A stretch of DNA of 64,000 nt from Agriotes lineatus. Lineage: Eukaryota > Arthropoda > Insecta > Coleoptera > Elateridae. Below are positions 8,660 to 19,521 of the stretch, one piece after another. Every line of letters begins with the position of its first letter. The stretch's first letter is position 1. The notes under the pieces were generated by a model, which searched no databases, was not told where the DNA came from, and saw only the letters and a program-made list of their open reading frames with translations. The stretch spans positions 127,873 through 191,872 of the forward strand of contig CALNHX010001933.1 of NCBI GenBank assembly GCA_940337035.1. Direction: 5' to 3'. The position numbers were made by a program, and so were the translations under genes.

Positions 8660-11530
8660 ATGGCGTTAATTAGAAATTTAGATGATATTTTGAATATTGA
8701 TACTATTGAACCTCTTCATATAAATGATCCGTACAAATCAAAAAATATTTTTCCCTTTTATAGTGGTGGCGATCAAAATTTACTATGCTTATCTATTAAT
8801 ATTAGAAGTCTCAGGAAAAATTTTTCGGAATTTATTATTTACTTGAACTTTTTGGAAACTAAACCAGATGTTCTAATATTCTCGGAAATTTGGATATACG
8901 AGCCAGAATCTCATCTTTACCAAATTCAAAATTACAATGCTTTTTTCAATTGCAGGGTAGCTAATAGATAAGGAGGTATAGCAATTTACGTAAAAGATAC
9001 AATAGAAGCTGAAATGTTAACCGTGCCCGCACATCAAGCGGCTGAGAGTTGTCTTGTGAAGTGTTCTTGTGGTTCTGATACACTCAACGTCGTTGGAATC
9101 TACAGATCACATGACTTTTCGGTACCTACGTTTTTAGAATACTTACATACTATACTAAATTTAATACATACTGAAAACACTTTATTGGGCGGGGACTTGA
9201 ATATTGATTTACTTGACGATAATGCAGACACACAAAATTACTTAAATTTACTTTCAGAATTTGGTTTTAAATCATTGATAAATTCTGTCACTAGACCCAA
9301 CTTTAATACGAATATGGGCACCTGCATAGATCACCTATTTTTTAAATCTAAAACTAAAGAAGTTCTTGGGTCTGCTATAATTAAAGCAGACATAACTGAC
9401 CATTATCTTGTTTCCACTTTACTTCGACTCGATTGCAAAAGAAACGCCTTTTTCGTTAATGCCAGGGTTATTGATCGACAAAAATTGAACAGTCTACTTA
9501 CATGTGATATTTTCCAATCAGTTTACGAAAAATCGAATGTGGAACTAGCTTTTGATGACTTCTTATCGATTCTACAAAAAATTCTGAAATCCTGTACATA
9601 TGAAACACAAATATCTAAATACAAGAAGCTCAAACCTTGGATTACTACGGGCCTCATTAAATCCATAAGAACAAGAAATAAAATGCACAAATTGTTGAAA
9701 AATCAACCATTCAACACAAGATTGAAAAATAGGTATTTAAATTATCGTAAGAAATTGAGTGACCTTCTAGCAATTACTAAAAGTAATTACTACGAAAGAA
9801 AGTTTCGAGAAAATAGACTGAATATGAAAAAACAATGGGAAACTATAAATGAAGTGACCAACATAAAATCAAACAAAAAAAGCATCGAAAGGGTAATAGG
9901 GGAAGACGGATTGGAAGTAACTGACAGTGCAAAAATTGCCGAAACCATGAACAATTATTTTTCCACTGTTTCGAATGTGTCATTAGACAACGACGAATAT
10001 CAAAATGTTCAACCGTTCCCCCTTAAATGCACATTTGCATGGATACCACTTCAAGAGGCCGAAGTCAAGTCGGAAATCCAATCCCTTCAAATGAACAAAA
10101 GTTGTGGATTGGATGGTATTGACTGTAAAACTCTAAGGCAAAATACTGACACATTTACGGGAGTTCTGACATACCTATTTAATATGTCTGTAATCAACGG
10201 AAATTATAGACCGGTGGCTTTGCTATCAATAATTTCAAAAGTCTTTGAAAAGGTCATGTGTAAAAGACTATTAAAATTCTGGGACAAACAAAATTATTTT
10301 TCTGAAAATCAATATGGGTTTCTGCAAAACAGAGGTACGGAATTGGCTCTCATTAAATTTACAAATTTAGTTATAGAATCTATTGACCGAGGAAATAATG
10401 TAACAGGCCTTTTTCTGGATATAAGGCAAGCATTTGACACTGTGTCATTTGATATACTTATGGAAAAACTATACTCTGCGGGCATTAGAGGCAATATACA
10501 TAGGTGGCTCAATTCATTCTTAACAGGCCGTGAACAACGTACAAAAGTAGGAATCTCGTACAGCAATTTTAAGGCGATCTCTCGTGGTGTTCCCCAGGGC
10601 TCTGTCTTGGGTCCTATTTTATTTCTTGTTGCGATAAATGATCTTTGCTCAGGCCCATTCAAGGGGAAAATTTTTACATTTGCGGACGATACTGCACTAG
10701 TGTATGCTAACCGAGATAATAATACAAATTACAGTGACATGGTACATGACTTAAGCATATTGCATAAATGGTTTAGTTATAACAGAATGTCTATTAACAT
10801 TAATAAAACAAAATATATAAATTTTCATCTAAAGCATAAGAAAGTATTCCCTCAAAATCCTAAATTCCATTCATCTATAATTTGTGAACAAAACTGTACT
10901 TGCCCAGAAATAGAACAAACAAATAAAATTAAATATTTAGGAATCATACTAGAAGAAAATTTGTCTTGGAAACACCATGTTAGTGCACTCTTGCAAAGAT
11001 TGCAATTTATTAGGTATAGATTTTATTTTGTTAGAAATGTATTTCCGAAATATATCTTGCGGATGATGTACCTAGCTCTAGTTGAGCCTTTGCTGAATTA
11101 TGGGATTTCTATCTGGGGGGGAATTTACAACACAACTCTCAATCCGCTGACTGTAATTCAAAAATCTTTCATTAGATGTGTAGCGAGGGTATCGCCACTG
11201 ACACACACAGCGCCCCTTTTTATAGACCTACATATATTAAATTTAAAAAGTTTATATTGCACCACAGTGTGTAAAATATTTTTTTTCAAGAGTAAATTTT
11301 TTCAATTACAAAAATACTCCAGTTCGCGATCAAAATAGGAAATTTATAAAGTTCCATTCTTTTACAAAACATACTCGCAGAGATCTTTTAGCTACTTGGC
11401 GCCTAACATTTATAATAACATTCCAAGCGAAGTAAAACAAAGTAGACCTTATATGTTTACAAAAACATTGAAAAACTATTTCATAAACCACCCTGAAATA
11501 TCAGAACATCTGCTTAGGAGAATTCAGTAG
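8660..11530 (+). pseudogene. CR1-group LINE ORF2: endonuclease and reverse transcriptase
   Basis: One frame of 957 codons including the stop, interrupted by TAA at 8972 and TAG at 11336. Domains in order: apurinic-type endonuclease, residues about 40-260 (LSINIRSLRKN, SEIWIYEPE, GGDLNIDLL, ITDHYLVS carrying the catalytic N, E, D and H positions); reverse transcriptase from about 480 (CGLDGIDCKTL, YRPVALLSIISKVFEK, GLFLDIRQAFDTV, GVPQGSVLGPILF, FADDTALVY near residue 674, KYLGIILEE); C-terminal region to 11530 (FSYLAPNIYNNIPSEV). The run VINGNYRPVAL lacks the usual 25-35 residues ahead of YRP, so reverse transcriptase motif 1 was lost in frame. Otherwise this is the best preserved LINE in the window. 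Confidence 0.9.
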
Positions 11531-12019
11531 AGATTTATTTTATTTTATTTTATGTAACTAGAGTAGATATGGGTCATGCGTATGAGTGTTTTTTGTTTGC
11601 ATTTCATTTCATGTTGTTTGCTTAACTTTAATTATATTAAATTTATAAAATAGTAAGTGTACATAGGACTTGCACTTGATATAGCCAATAATATTCACGG
11701 TAAATTACAAAACACCGATTCTACGCACAGCTTGGGGCTATGTAGAACGGTTTATTTATTTAAAAAAAAAGTTAAATCAAATTTAATATAACAATGTCAC
11801 ACTAACATCTGATATAGACTCAAAATTTATTTATTTATGGTTTTATTATATACTTCAACTCAGGGAAATAGAACACTTTTTTATTTATTAGTTCCAAAAG
11901 AGTTTTTGTTTTGGTGAAATGTAGTTAGTTTTTAATGTATTGATTCATCTTAATCTTATGTTTTTTTCATGATTTAATTTTGTTATATTATTTTTAAGCA
12001 ATTATGTATTCTTTTAAGC

Positions 12020-12052
12020 AATAAAATTATTATTATTATTATTATTATTATT
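12020..12052 (+). repeat. AATAAA signal and (ATT)n LINE tail
   Basis: AATAAA at 12020-12025 leads straight into about nine ATT units. This is the 3' end of the CR1-group LINE, after which Gypsy coding sequence resumes. Confidence 0.9.
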
Positions 12053-12053
12053 A

Positions 12054-13447
12054 AAGGCCTGGCGAAGAAACGGCCGGCGAGGACTACGAGGGGAACCTAA
12101 AGAGTTCGGTCTCTGCTGTTGGATACAGGTCTGACGTAGTACGGGACGAGGGTCAGTTGCTGCACAACAAGACACGCCTTCGCACTGCCACGGGAGACGC
12201 AGTGACCACACATGGGGAAATTGATTTGACATCGAAGATTGGGAATCAAACCCTCAAGCATCAGGGCTTGATCGCTGAGGTTGCGGACGAGTTCATCCTG
12301 GGAATGTATGTTAGGAATGAGTGTGGGTTCACTTTAGACCTGGGATGCGGCGTGTTGCCCGTGGGTGCGGAGGAGCTTTCCCTACACCCAAGAGAAGAGA
12401 TCGCAGTACGAGTGGTATTGGCGGAAGATGTTACTCTGCCGGGACGAACCGAGAGGGTCGTGGATGCATACCCGGATGGCGATCTCCGGGGCAACGTAGT
12501 GCGTAGGATTGAACCCGATTATGACAAGCAGGTCACTCATGGTATCCTGGTTGGGAAGACGTTGGTAAAGCCTGGGCTTAAGGTCCCAGTAAGGATGATG
12601 AACGTCAATAGGGAACCGGCAACCGTCAGGAGAAACACAATCCTGGTAATGGATGTTAGGAATAAGTGTGGGTTCACTTTAGACCTGGGACGCGGCGTGT
12701 TGCACGTGGGTGGGGAGGAGCTTTCTCTACACCCAAGAGAAGAGATCGCAGTACGAGTAGTATTGGCGGAAGATGTTACCCTGCCGGGACGAACCGAGAG
12801 GGTCGTGGATGCATACCCGGATGGCGATCTCCGGGGCAACGTAGTGCGTAGGATTGAACCCGAGTATGACAAGGAGGTCACTCATGGTATCCTGGTTGGG
12901 AAGACGTTGGTAAAGCCTGGGCTTAAGGTCCCAGTAAGGATGATGAACGTCAACAGGGAACCGGCAACCGTCAGGAGAAACACAATCCTGGGAATGGATG
13001 TTAGGAATAAGTGTGGGTTCACTTTAGACCTGGGACGCGGCGTGTTGCACGTGGGTGGGGAGGAGCTTTCTCTACACCCAAGAGAATAGATAGCAGTACG
13101 AGTGGTATTGGCGGAAGATGTTACTCTGCCGGGACGAACCGAGAGGATCGTGGATGCATACCTGGATGGCGATCTCCGGGGCAACGTAGTGCGCAGGATT
13201 GAATCCGATTATGACAAGGAGGTCACTCATGGTATCCTGGTTGGGAAGACGTTGGTAAAGACTGGGCTTAAGGTCCCAGTAAGGATGATAAACGTCAACA
13301 GGGAACCGGCAACCGTCAGGAGAAACACAATCCTGGAAAGGAGCATGAGCCAACAAGAACGGAGGAAGATCGAAGATCTGGTGGCCCGGTACCGAGACAT
13401 CTTCAAGTGCGGAGATCATCCCAGCGGCCGTACCAACGTAGTAAAAC
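12054..13447 (+). pseudogene. Gypsy pol: protease C-terminal half and linker, tandemly triplicated
   Basis: The frame reads NKTRLRTATGDAVTTHGEID, then a block like IGNQTLKHQGLIAEVADEF and ILGMY/ILGMD, the second half of a Gypsy aspartic protease (family form RTATGE..VHG, LGMD). The DTG active-site half is absent upstream. After the LGMD region comes a linker that repeats with a 345-bp period. The third unit has a stop, TAG at 13087. After the third unit the frame reads QQERRKIEDLVARYRDIF, the normal lead-in to the reverse transcriptase, and then breaks near 13447 directly to RNase H. Confidence 0.85.
12298..13332 (+). repeat. Three tandem 345-bp units in Gypsy pol
   Basis: GTTAGGAAT begins at 12310, 12655 and 13000, exactly 345 bp apart (115 codons, so the frame is kept). 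The units are nearly identical, with base changes such as GAATGAGTG/GAATAAGTG and CCCGTGGGTGC/CACGTGGGTGG. Each unit runs from the protease LGMD region through HPREEIAVRVVLAEDVTLPG to ATVRRNTIL. Confidence 0.95.
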
Positions 13448-13720
13448 ATAAATCATTCGAGTTTGGCAGAAGAGTCTTGCTGAGGACCGACCATGCTGCT
13501 CTAAGATGGCTACTGCAGTTCAAGAACCCTGAAGGACAGGTGGCTAGGTGAATCGAGTGCCTACAAGAGTACGACTTTGAAATAAATAATCGACCTGGCA
13601 CAGCCCACCGCAACGCCGATGCGTTATCCAGGAGGCCCTGCCCTGCGGACTGTGGCCACTGTTTGAAGCTGGAGAATCGTGCGGTACCCATCAATCTTAT
13701 CACTGTAGTTGACGACTCGT
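13448..13720 (+). pseudogene. Gypsy RNase H C-terminal remnant
   Basis: Starts abruptly after the deletion with LLRTDHAALRWLLQFKNPEG, then (past a TGA at 13549) YDFEINNRPGTAHRNADALS, the classical end of the Ty3/Gypsy RNase H domain with its DH and NADALSR signatures. The reverse transcriptase and the front of RNase H, roughly 1.2 kb in typical relatives, are gone. The stop in the middle confirms inactivity. Confidence 0.88.
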
Positions 13721-13734
13721 AGGAGCTAGACGAG

Positions 13735-14101
13735 TTGCAAAACAGCCAGGAGAACGACCCCGACTTAGGTACAGTTATAGCCTGGAAGCGAGATTGCCAT
13801 CGACCTACCTGGCAGGAGGTCTCCGCCACCAACCCAACGGTGAAGACCTATTGGGCGCAATAGGACTCCTTGCAGTTGGACAACAACGTCCTGACCAGAA
13901 TCTTGGAAGATGAGGACGGTAAGGCAATGAGATCACAATCGATGGTTCCAATAAGTAGAGTGGCCGAGGTTCTGCGCCACCTGCGTGATGGCTCCTCTGG
14001 GGGACACTTTGGATTGAAGAAGGCGTTGCAGAAGGTCCGAGAAAGGTTCTACTGGGCGAGCTGCAATGATGACGTCCGAGAGTGGTGCCGGAGGTGCGAA
14101 G
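13735..14101 (+). pseudogene. Gypsy integrase, N-terminal zinc-binding part
   Basis: After stops at 13721 and 13861 the frame reads VLRHLRDGSSGGHFGLKKAL, then VRERFYWASCNDDVREWCRR and C. The H.H of the HHCC zinc finger is represented by RHLRDGSSGGHFG and the two cysteines by CRRC. The second cysteine pair is interrupted at 14101 by the hAT element and continues on its far side at 15029. Confidence 0.85.
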
Positions 14102-15028
14102 TAGGGATGGTTGTCAATTCCCGGACCTACTCTTTTGAACCTAGTTCGTTTGCCGGAGTAGGTGCACCTGGTTCGGCGTTCCTTAAAGAGTAGGTCGCCT
14201 GATCCGGCGTTCCTTCAATGAATCAAACCTCTGTGCAACTAAGCCGAACCGCGCCAGCGCGCGGAGCGGCGGACCTGTAAACGGAATGCCGGACTCTCGC
14301 ACCTAGCAGTGATCCGTCGTTCCTTCAAGGAATCGAACCGTTTTGCACCTATGCCAAACCGCCCCAGCGCTGAGGAGCGCGGAGCGGCCGAACTGTGGAA
14401 CGGAATGCCGGACTCTTGCTCCTACGAAGCGGATCGGATCGCTCCTCTTTCTCGGACTGCAAAGACGTCGAATTTGAAATCGGAATGGAAATGGATCGAC
14501 GCGGTTTGCGCTTCGCAATCGTTCGTAACTAACTAGGAACTGCATAATCTACGCAAGGAATTTCAGATTCGGATTCGAAATTGCGGGATCGTAATGGCAA
14601 TGCCTCGTGTGTTGTGCCAAAATCATAGACCATGTAGGCTACTGTAAGGTATAATTAGAAAAAACGGAAAACATTTCATAATTTTAAATTGTAATAAACA
14701 TATTTAATTGTAATAGTTTATTGATGCCCTGCTAATGCAATCAAAGAAAGATTTTACAATTGAAATAGACGACCCAGCAAAAACTTCCGACCGGAGCCGT
14801 CGGATTCAAATCAAAATCACGTCCCCTACATTAACATATGAGTCATAACATGCGACTGTAGGTGTAGGCCCATCAAAGATCCGACTCCGACCGCTCCAGC
14901 GTCTGGCGAGACCTGCTATATCCCGGTGACCACAAGCGGAACTGAACCTAGTTTCTTGCACCTAGTTCGGAGTCGGAGTCGGATCAGGTGCACTTGATCC
15001 TTTAGCGGAACAGGTTTTACCATCCCTA
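14102..15028. mobile_element. Non-autonomous hAT element, 927 bp
   Basis: Begins TAGGGATGG and ends CCATCCCTA. Flanked by perfect 8-bp target duplications GTGCGAAG at 14094-14101 and 15029-15036, the hAT hallmark. No transposase. It contains 110-bp tandem repeats and subterminal motifs such as GCACCTAG and GGTGCACCTGG near both ends. It interrupts the integrase zinc finger of the Gypsy element, so it arrived after the Gypsy insertion. Confidence 0.93.
14201..14420 (+). repeat. 110-bp tandem repeat inside the hAT element
   Basis: GATCCG.CGTTCCTTCAA starts at 14201 and 14311. Both units continue through AACCG....CCAGCGC and GGAGCGG to CGGAATGCCGGACTCT. A partial further unit (TTCGGCGTTCCTTAAAG) lies near 14171. 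Confidence 0.8.
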
Positions 15029-15036
15029 GTGCGAAG

Positions 15037-15600
15037 CCTGCGCTACAGGAAACGGACCGGTTGGAAGACGTAGAGCTCTGATGTGGCAGTACAACGTCGG
15101 TGGTCCGATCGAGGGGATAGCCATTGACATCGCCGAACCATGCCTCGAAACCGAATCGGGAAATAAATACATCCTGGCGTGCATGGGCTACTTCACCAAG
15201 TGGCTCGAACCGTACACCCTTCCGAATCAAGGGGCCGGTACTGTCGCTGATGTTCTGGTGAAGGAGTGTTTCAGCCGTTTTGGAGTCCCCCTGGAGTTAC
15301 ATTCTGACCAGGGCCGGAATTTCGAGTCCGGACTGTTCCAGAACGTCCGCAAATTACTGGGGATACACAAGACCCGGACCACTGCTCTCGATCCTCAATC
15401 GGACGGCATGGTGGAAAGGATGAACCGAACCATGAGGAAGCATCTGTCCAAGATAGTTTCCAAACATCAGCGTGACTGAGATCAGTGCATTCACCTGTTC
15501 CTGATGGCCTACCAATCGGCAGTAGAAGAGACAACCGGCGCCCAGATCGAGGTCTGCTGTTACAGCCGTTGTGAAGCATTCAGCCCACGGTGAACTGCTG
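15037..15600 (+). pseudogene. Gypsy integrase, catalytic core part
   Basis: The frame shows GIAIDIAEPC (first catalytic D), LELHSDQGRNFES (second D) and QSDGMVERMNRTM (catalytic E), in the spacing normal for a DDE integrase, followed by a TGA at 15477. The same frame continues after the stop with LFLMAYQSAVEETTGA, a standard Gypsy integrase stretch. The rest of the C-terminal domain is decayed. The catalytic triad is intact on paper, but the stop and upstream losses make the copy defective. Confidence 0.88.
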
Positions 15601-15715
15601 CTTCTTCAGGCAGTCCGTGTGCAAGAAGGGCACCGCCTGCAAATACCGCCATCGAACCCCCACAAGAGCGAGAGGACAGGCACCCGACGCAACTCGTTCT
15701 GGGACAGAACGACCT

Positions 15716-15728
15716 AAGGCGGGGGCAG
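15716..15728 (+). other. Polypurine tract
   Basis: AAGGCGGGGGCAG ends immediately before the 3' LTR start TGTAACG and would prime plus-strand synthesis. Confidence 0.8.
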
Positions 15729-16306
15729 TGTAACGACCTTGGGATCAGGACATTGGAAACATATGACTCAGCGTCCCGATCATTTGAGAAAGACCTAAGG
15801 CGGGGACAGTGTCACGACCTTGAGCCGGTTTACGTGGGGACGGATGAGTCACACCCTTCGAGAAACGACCTTGGTGACTCATGCGAGCGAACACGTCAGC
15901 GTTGTGGGAAGGATCGAGCAAGGTCTCGAAGTTTCCGGGATGACTCACCCGGCGCATATATAAATACCCGAAATGGAAATAAGAGGACAGTCGAAATCGA
16001 AGTCCGAGTGCCGACTCTAGCTTTGAAATAAGCGGAAGCTGCCACATAAATAAACCCGTGTGTACATAAAATCTAGCCATATAAATAACGCGCTGTAAAT
16101 AAATTTAGCCAGATAAATCATTAATGTTTAAGTTGCGTGAAAATAAATAAAGTGTATTTGTTATTAGAAATAGTTCCTGATTAGTTTATAAATAATTGTG
16201 TTCCTCCTTGTGTTTTGTAAATAGTAAAGAAAAATTGCTGTAAATAAATGCTTAAAACAAGAAGCGGCGTATAATTTTTAATAGCCCCAGTACGTAAAAC
16301 GTAACA
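15729..16306 (+). repeat. Gypsy 3' LTR
   Basis: Partner of 7406-7982, TG...CA ended, 578 bp. Keeps the four AP-1-type heptamers (15764, 15845, 15875, 15941) and the TATA box near 15957. It differs from the 5' LTR by scattered substitutions and a few indels. Confidence 0.93.
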
Positions 16307-17415
16307 ATATTTACATACATTTTTTTTACCGTGCTGTTTTCTAATACTCCCAATAACTTATTTATAGGGACACTGTCATAGGTTTTTTATGTCCATGAAG
16401 ATGAGGTGTACGTCTTTGTTATGTGCCATTGATTTATCTGCTAACTGTGATAACACGAATATATTGTCTATACATGATCGCTCCGAAGCAAATCCGCTTT
16501 GTTCTTTCCGTTTCGTTATTTTCATTCTCTATTCTTGCCTTAATAACTCGTGCATACAATCGTTCAATAGCACTCGTCACACTGATTCCCCTTTAATTAT
16601 CACATTCTGATTTCTTTCCCTTCTTATATACTGGGCTAATATATGCCATTTACCATTCCGAAGGAATTTCGTCTACGTTCAGACATTATTAAATACTTTC
16701 TTTAAATATTCTGTCACCGCTATTGGGGCGTACTTGACTAGCTCTATCGGGCAGCCTCCAGGACCTGGCGATCTTCCGTTTTTCATGCCTCTTAAAGCAG
16801 CATTAATTTCTTCTACAGTTATCTCATCGTTCTGTTCATTCCCTGTATCTACCAGCTCATATTGAACCTGTTCATATTCATTTCTATTCTCTGTTAGCAG
16901 ATGTTCATAGTACTGTCTCCATTTTGTAGATTTATTAGGTATACTGTATTTTTAACATTGGTTCTTACATTTTTTAATGTTTTCCATGATTCACTAGATT
17001 TCGTACTTCCCATGAACCTTTCTATTTCTGCACACTTGTTTTGCCACATTTCGTTCTTTAATTTTGAGACTTCTTTCTTAACTTCTCTATTACTTCTCAT
17101 ATATTGTTTTCTATCTTCTGCATCTTGCATTGTTAACCATTTTTCGTATGCCTTCTTTTTCTCTTCTACCAGTTTCTTGATTGTCTCGTTCCACCATTCA
17201 TCTCCCTTATTTTTGTCTTCACTACTCCTTTCTCCGAATGCTTCGTTTGCTGCTCTAAATAAATATTCTTTTAATTTATTGTATAAAAGTTCTGCATTAC
17301 CGTCCTCTTCTAATTTGACGTAGTTTGATAATCGTAGCTTGTAAAGAAACTGAATAGATTCGTCATGTAGTTTATCTGTATTCAATTTGGGGTATGTTAT
17401 TTTATCGGAATAGCT
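16307..17415 (-). pseudogene. RTE-like LINE ORF2, 5' half (split copy)
   Basis: Minus-strand continuation of the LINE at 6556-7405. An open stretch at about 17415-16894 carries the linker between endonuclease and polymerase: KLNTDKLHDESIQFLYKL, then DEWWNETIKKLVEEKKKAYE and KNEMWQNKCAEIERF, a pattern typical of RTE-like proteins (WWNEE...KKKAYxKWL). From 16880 to 16307 the polymerase start is recognisable but broken by stops and frameshifts (GRSPGPGG, RGISV, AHNKDVHLIFMDIK). No endonuclease precedes it, so the LINE was 5'-truncated near 17415. Confidence 0.85.
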
Positions 17416-17660
17416 GCTAATAGCAGGCAAACCAACGTTCGGGAAGGACAACCTCTGTCGGGTCCACCGCCCCTTATAATAAGCCTAAAAATCGATATGG
17501 GTGTCGTTATTGAGGTTTTTTTGGGACGGTGATTGCGAAAATGACATTCATTTTTAAGTCCAAGACGATGGACATAAAATTAAAACTCCATAATGGTGAA
17601 ACGGGTTTTCAGAGACAAATTATTTTTGGACAGAACAACGTTTGCCGAGCCGGCTAGTAA
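17416..17660. repeat. Possible small DNA element at the LINE edge
   Basis: GCTAATAGCAGGCAAACC near 17420 and the inverse of CGTTTGCCGAGCCGGCTAG at 17639 are loosely similar, and the latter matches 5380-5405. The interior is non-coding. Too weak to classify. Confidence 0.25.
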
Positions 17661-17677
17661 ATAATAAAGTAGTATAT

Positions 17678-17797
17678 TATGATACCAGTGTATAAGTACG
17701 CCTTTAAAGCACGTGCGACGAGTTGAAGTGCACTACGCAACGCGGAGTGCTTTTAAGGTCGCTAGTGCTTTAATAGCACTTATACACGTGTATCATA
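17678..17797. repeat. Palindromic MITE-like hairpin, 120 bp
   Basis: TATGATACCAGTGTATAAGT at the left pairs with ACTTATACACGTGTATCATA at the right (two mismatches). The interior carries further short inverted pieces around AAAGCAC and GTGCTTT. Confidence 0.75.
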
Positions 17798-18939
17798 CGC
17801 AATTTTTTCTACGATCTTAACAGAAATATAAAAACTTAGTTCGGTGACACTTTTTCTGTCACATTGTGTTAGATATTCTAGGTTATGTTGACATTCAACC
17901 TTACGGCAAAGCGTGTTTTAATATAGTATTGAAACACGCCACCAATGGCAACGTGCAAAACAGACGTAATTCGGACGCTAATATTAAGCGTGCTTCAAAC
18001 GTCACTTTTGACACTAGAAACTGTGCAAAAAGTTGTCATTTTGACACGATCTTAGAAAAACGATTTAAAATCAGAGTGATTGTTATCAAGCTATGCAGGC
18101 TTCACAGCGATGAACAATTGCATTAGATTATAATTCGAGCCTTTGAGAAATTTCTGCTGCAGCTTCTTGAATTTGATTAATTAGGTTCTATTGACTGCCG
18201 TTTGTAACGGAATACACTTTTTCTTTTAAGCAGCCTCATGTGTGTTATCATTTTGTTGTTTTCAATTTTGGCTTTCCAACTCGTAAACGTTTTTAGGATA
18301 GGCAATTTCCTTATTGATATTTACAGTATAATCTAATCGACTACGCGCTCGACGACTTTAAGAATTATCAAATAATTTTTCTTATAAACTCAACGGGTTG
18401 CTTCGTTGCCTTCGGTTCGTGGTGTTTCTAAGCATACCCTTTCGCGAGCATTCAGAAGTATTTTTGATAACTCACAGTCATCTCGTGGTATTATTATTAT
18501 AGGCGTGATGCTTCACTATACTAACCACAAATTAATCTACAATTCTGCGTGCAGGAATTACCAAAGGAGCTACAGCCCGCAGCAAGTTTCTTAATTACAA
18601 TACTTGTACACTTTTGTTTACCAATGTTAATTAATAACCATCTAGTTTTTGTTTCTTTATCAATAATCGTTAGGGAAACGAAAGAAATTGCCAATGGCGT
18701 AAAAATTCCCTAACAACTTGTGTTTTTTAGCTAAAACCACCCTAACTCTTTATTTATCAGCTTTGTCAGATAAAATGGTTATGTTTACTTGTCGTATAAG
18801 GGGGTTGCCTAACGGGGTGTAAAACTTTTATAAATTTATTTTATGACGTTACAAATTGGATGCTGTAATAATCCAGCTAAACGAAGCTGTGGATAATATG
18901 ATTTCGTATAAATGAAGGTAAACTAATGTCATGCTCAAC
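17798..18939. other. Anonymous A+T-rich sequence
   Basis: No gene or classified repeat. A small hairpin GTGACAC...TGTCAC lies at about 17844-17860, and a low-complexity CGTTGCCTTCGGTTCG stretch near 18406. Confidence 0.4.
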
Positions 18940-19510
18940 CATCACATACATGCAACACTATAAACCTAGACGGTGAAAGACTTGAAGTAGTAGACGAACA
19001 TCTAATTCAAAAGTTCACCTTCAATAAGGAACTACAATAGAAGAATAAGATTGGAATAAACATGATACCCCAACAATATGAAAACAAAGGTTTATAAGGA
19101 TTTTTTTAACTTCTAACTTATATGTTCAAACGTGGGTATTCACCACACAGAAATACATAACTTGAAAATAAAAGCAATAGAGGGACGTACTCATTTGATG
19201 GGAATTATACTGAAAGATAAAAACACAAATCAGTGGATAAGGGTGGATAAAGGTTAAAGTTATAACCAGAAGAATCTGTAAATTGAAATGAGCTGGACTG
19301 GACATTTAACACGACGAGAAGATAAGAAGGAGTAGAGAAATAATAGAATTGCGGCCCAGAACAAGAAGAGACAAGCGACGCCTAAGGATGATATGTTTGG
19401 ATCATATCACCTATATTAGTGAAAAGTCCTGGATGAGAGGGGAAATGGGAGAAGAACAAAAGATGCTTAAACTCAACCCGGATAGAAATGGATTGAATGG
19501 AAATAGTATA
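18940..19510 (+). pseudogene. LINE ORF2 C-terminal relic (RTE/BovB-like)
   Basis: Shifted frames read LDGERLEVVDEHLIQKFTF (the region leading to the thumb), CKLKxSWTGHLT-like sequence at about 19280-19320, and from 19349 RPRTRRDKRRLRM followed by KSWMRG and NRNG-type text. In RTE and BovB-like proteins this order is WAGHLxRR, then RPRTRRxRxRPRMRW. Stops and frameshifts throughout. Confidence 0.7.
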
Positions 19511-19521
19511 TTATATCATGA

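Larger units (their letters stand above)
8305..12053 (+). mobile_element. CR1-group LINE (Kiri/Daphne-like), 5'-truncated, with ATT-repeat tail
   Basis: Contains the end of ORF1 with an FP-like domain, ORF2 with endonuclease and reverse transcriptase, a short 3' UTR and an (ATT)n tail at 12026-12052. Microsatellite tails instead of poly(A) are usual for the CR1 group. It sits between a gag fragment and a protease fragment of the Gypsy element. The Gypsy sequence on the two sides is not contiguous, so either the target lost DNA during insertion or was already deleted. AAGG occurs at 8301-8304 and 12054-12057 and might be a short target duplication. Confidence 0.88.
7406..16306 (+). mobile_element. 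Gypsy-type LTR retrotransposon, defective and nested
   Basis: Bounded by two LTRs that start TGTAACGACCTTGGGATCAG and end CGTAACA. The flanking four bases are ATAC on the left and ATAT on the right, a probable 4-bp target duplication with one change. Dropping one copy and the element restores the LINE reading frame across 16307/7405. Internal order is primer-binding site, gag start, protease end, RNase H end, integrase, polypurine tract, which is Gypsy (Ty3) order. Most of gag, the protease active-site half and nearly the whole reverse transcriptase are missing. No envelope gene was seen. It carries a CR1-group LINE and a hAT element inside it. Confidence 0.92.

Noticed and set aside
12298..13332. 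CRISPR-like or satellite array
   Set aside because: The 345-bp repeats lie within Gypsy pol reading frame and have no spacers, so they are a coding tandem duplication.
14102..15028. Part of the Gypsy integrase or a separate gene
   Set aside because: The perfect 8-bp duplications and TAGGGATGG inverted ends show it is an inserted hAT element; its open frames follow the tandem repeats.
16901..17323. 140-residue plus-strand frame rich in F, L and S
   Set aside because: Exact antisense of the recognisable LINE linker on the minus strand.
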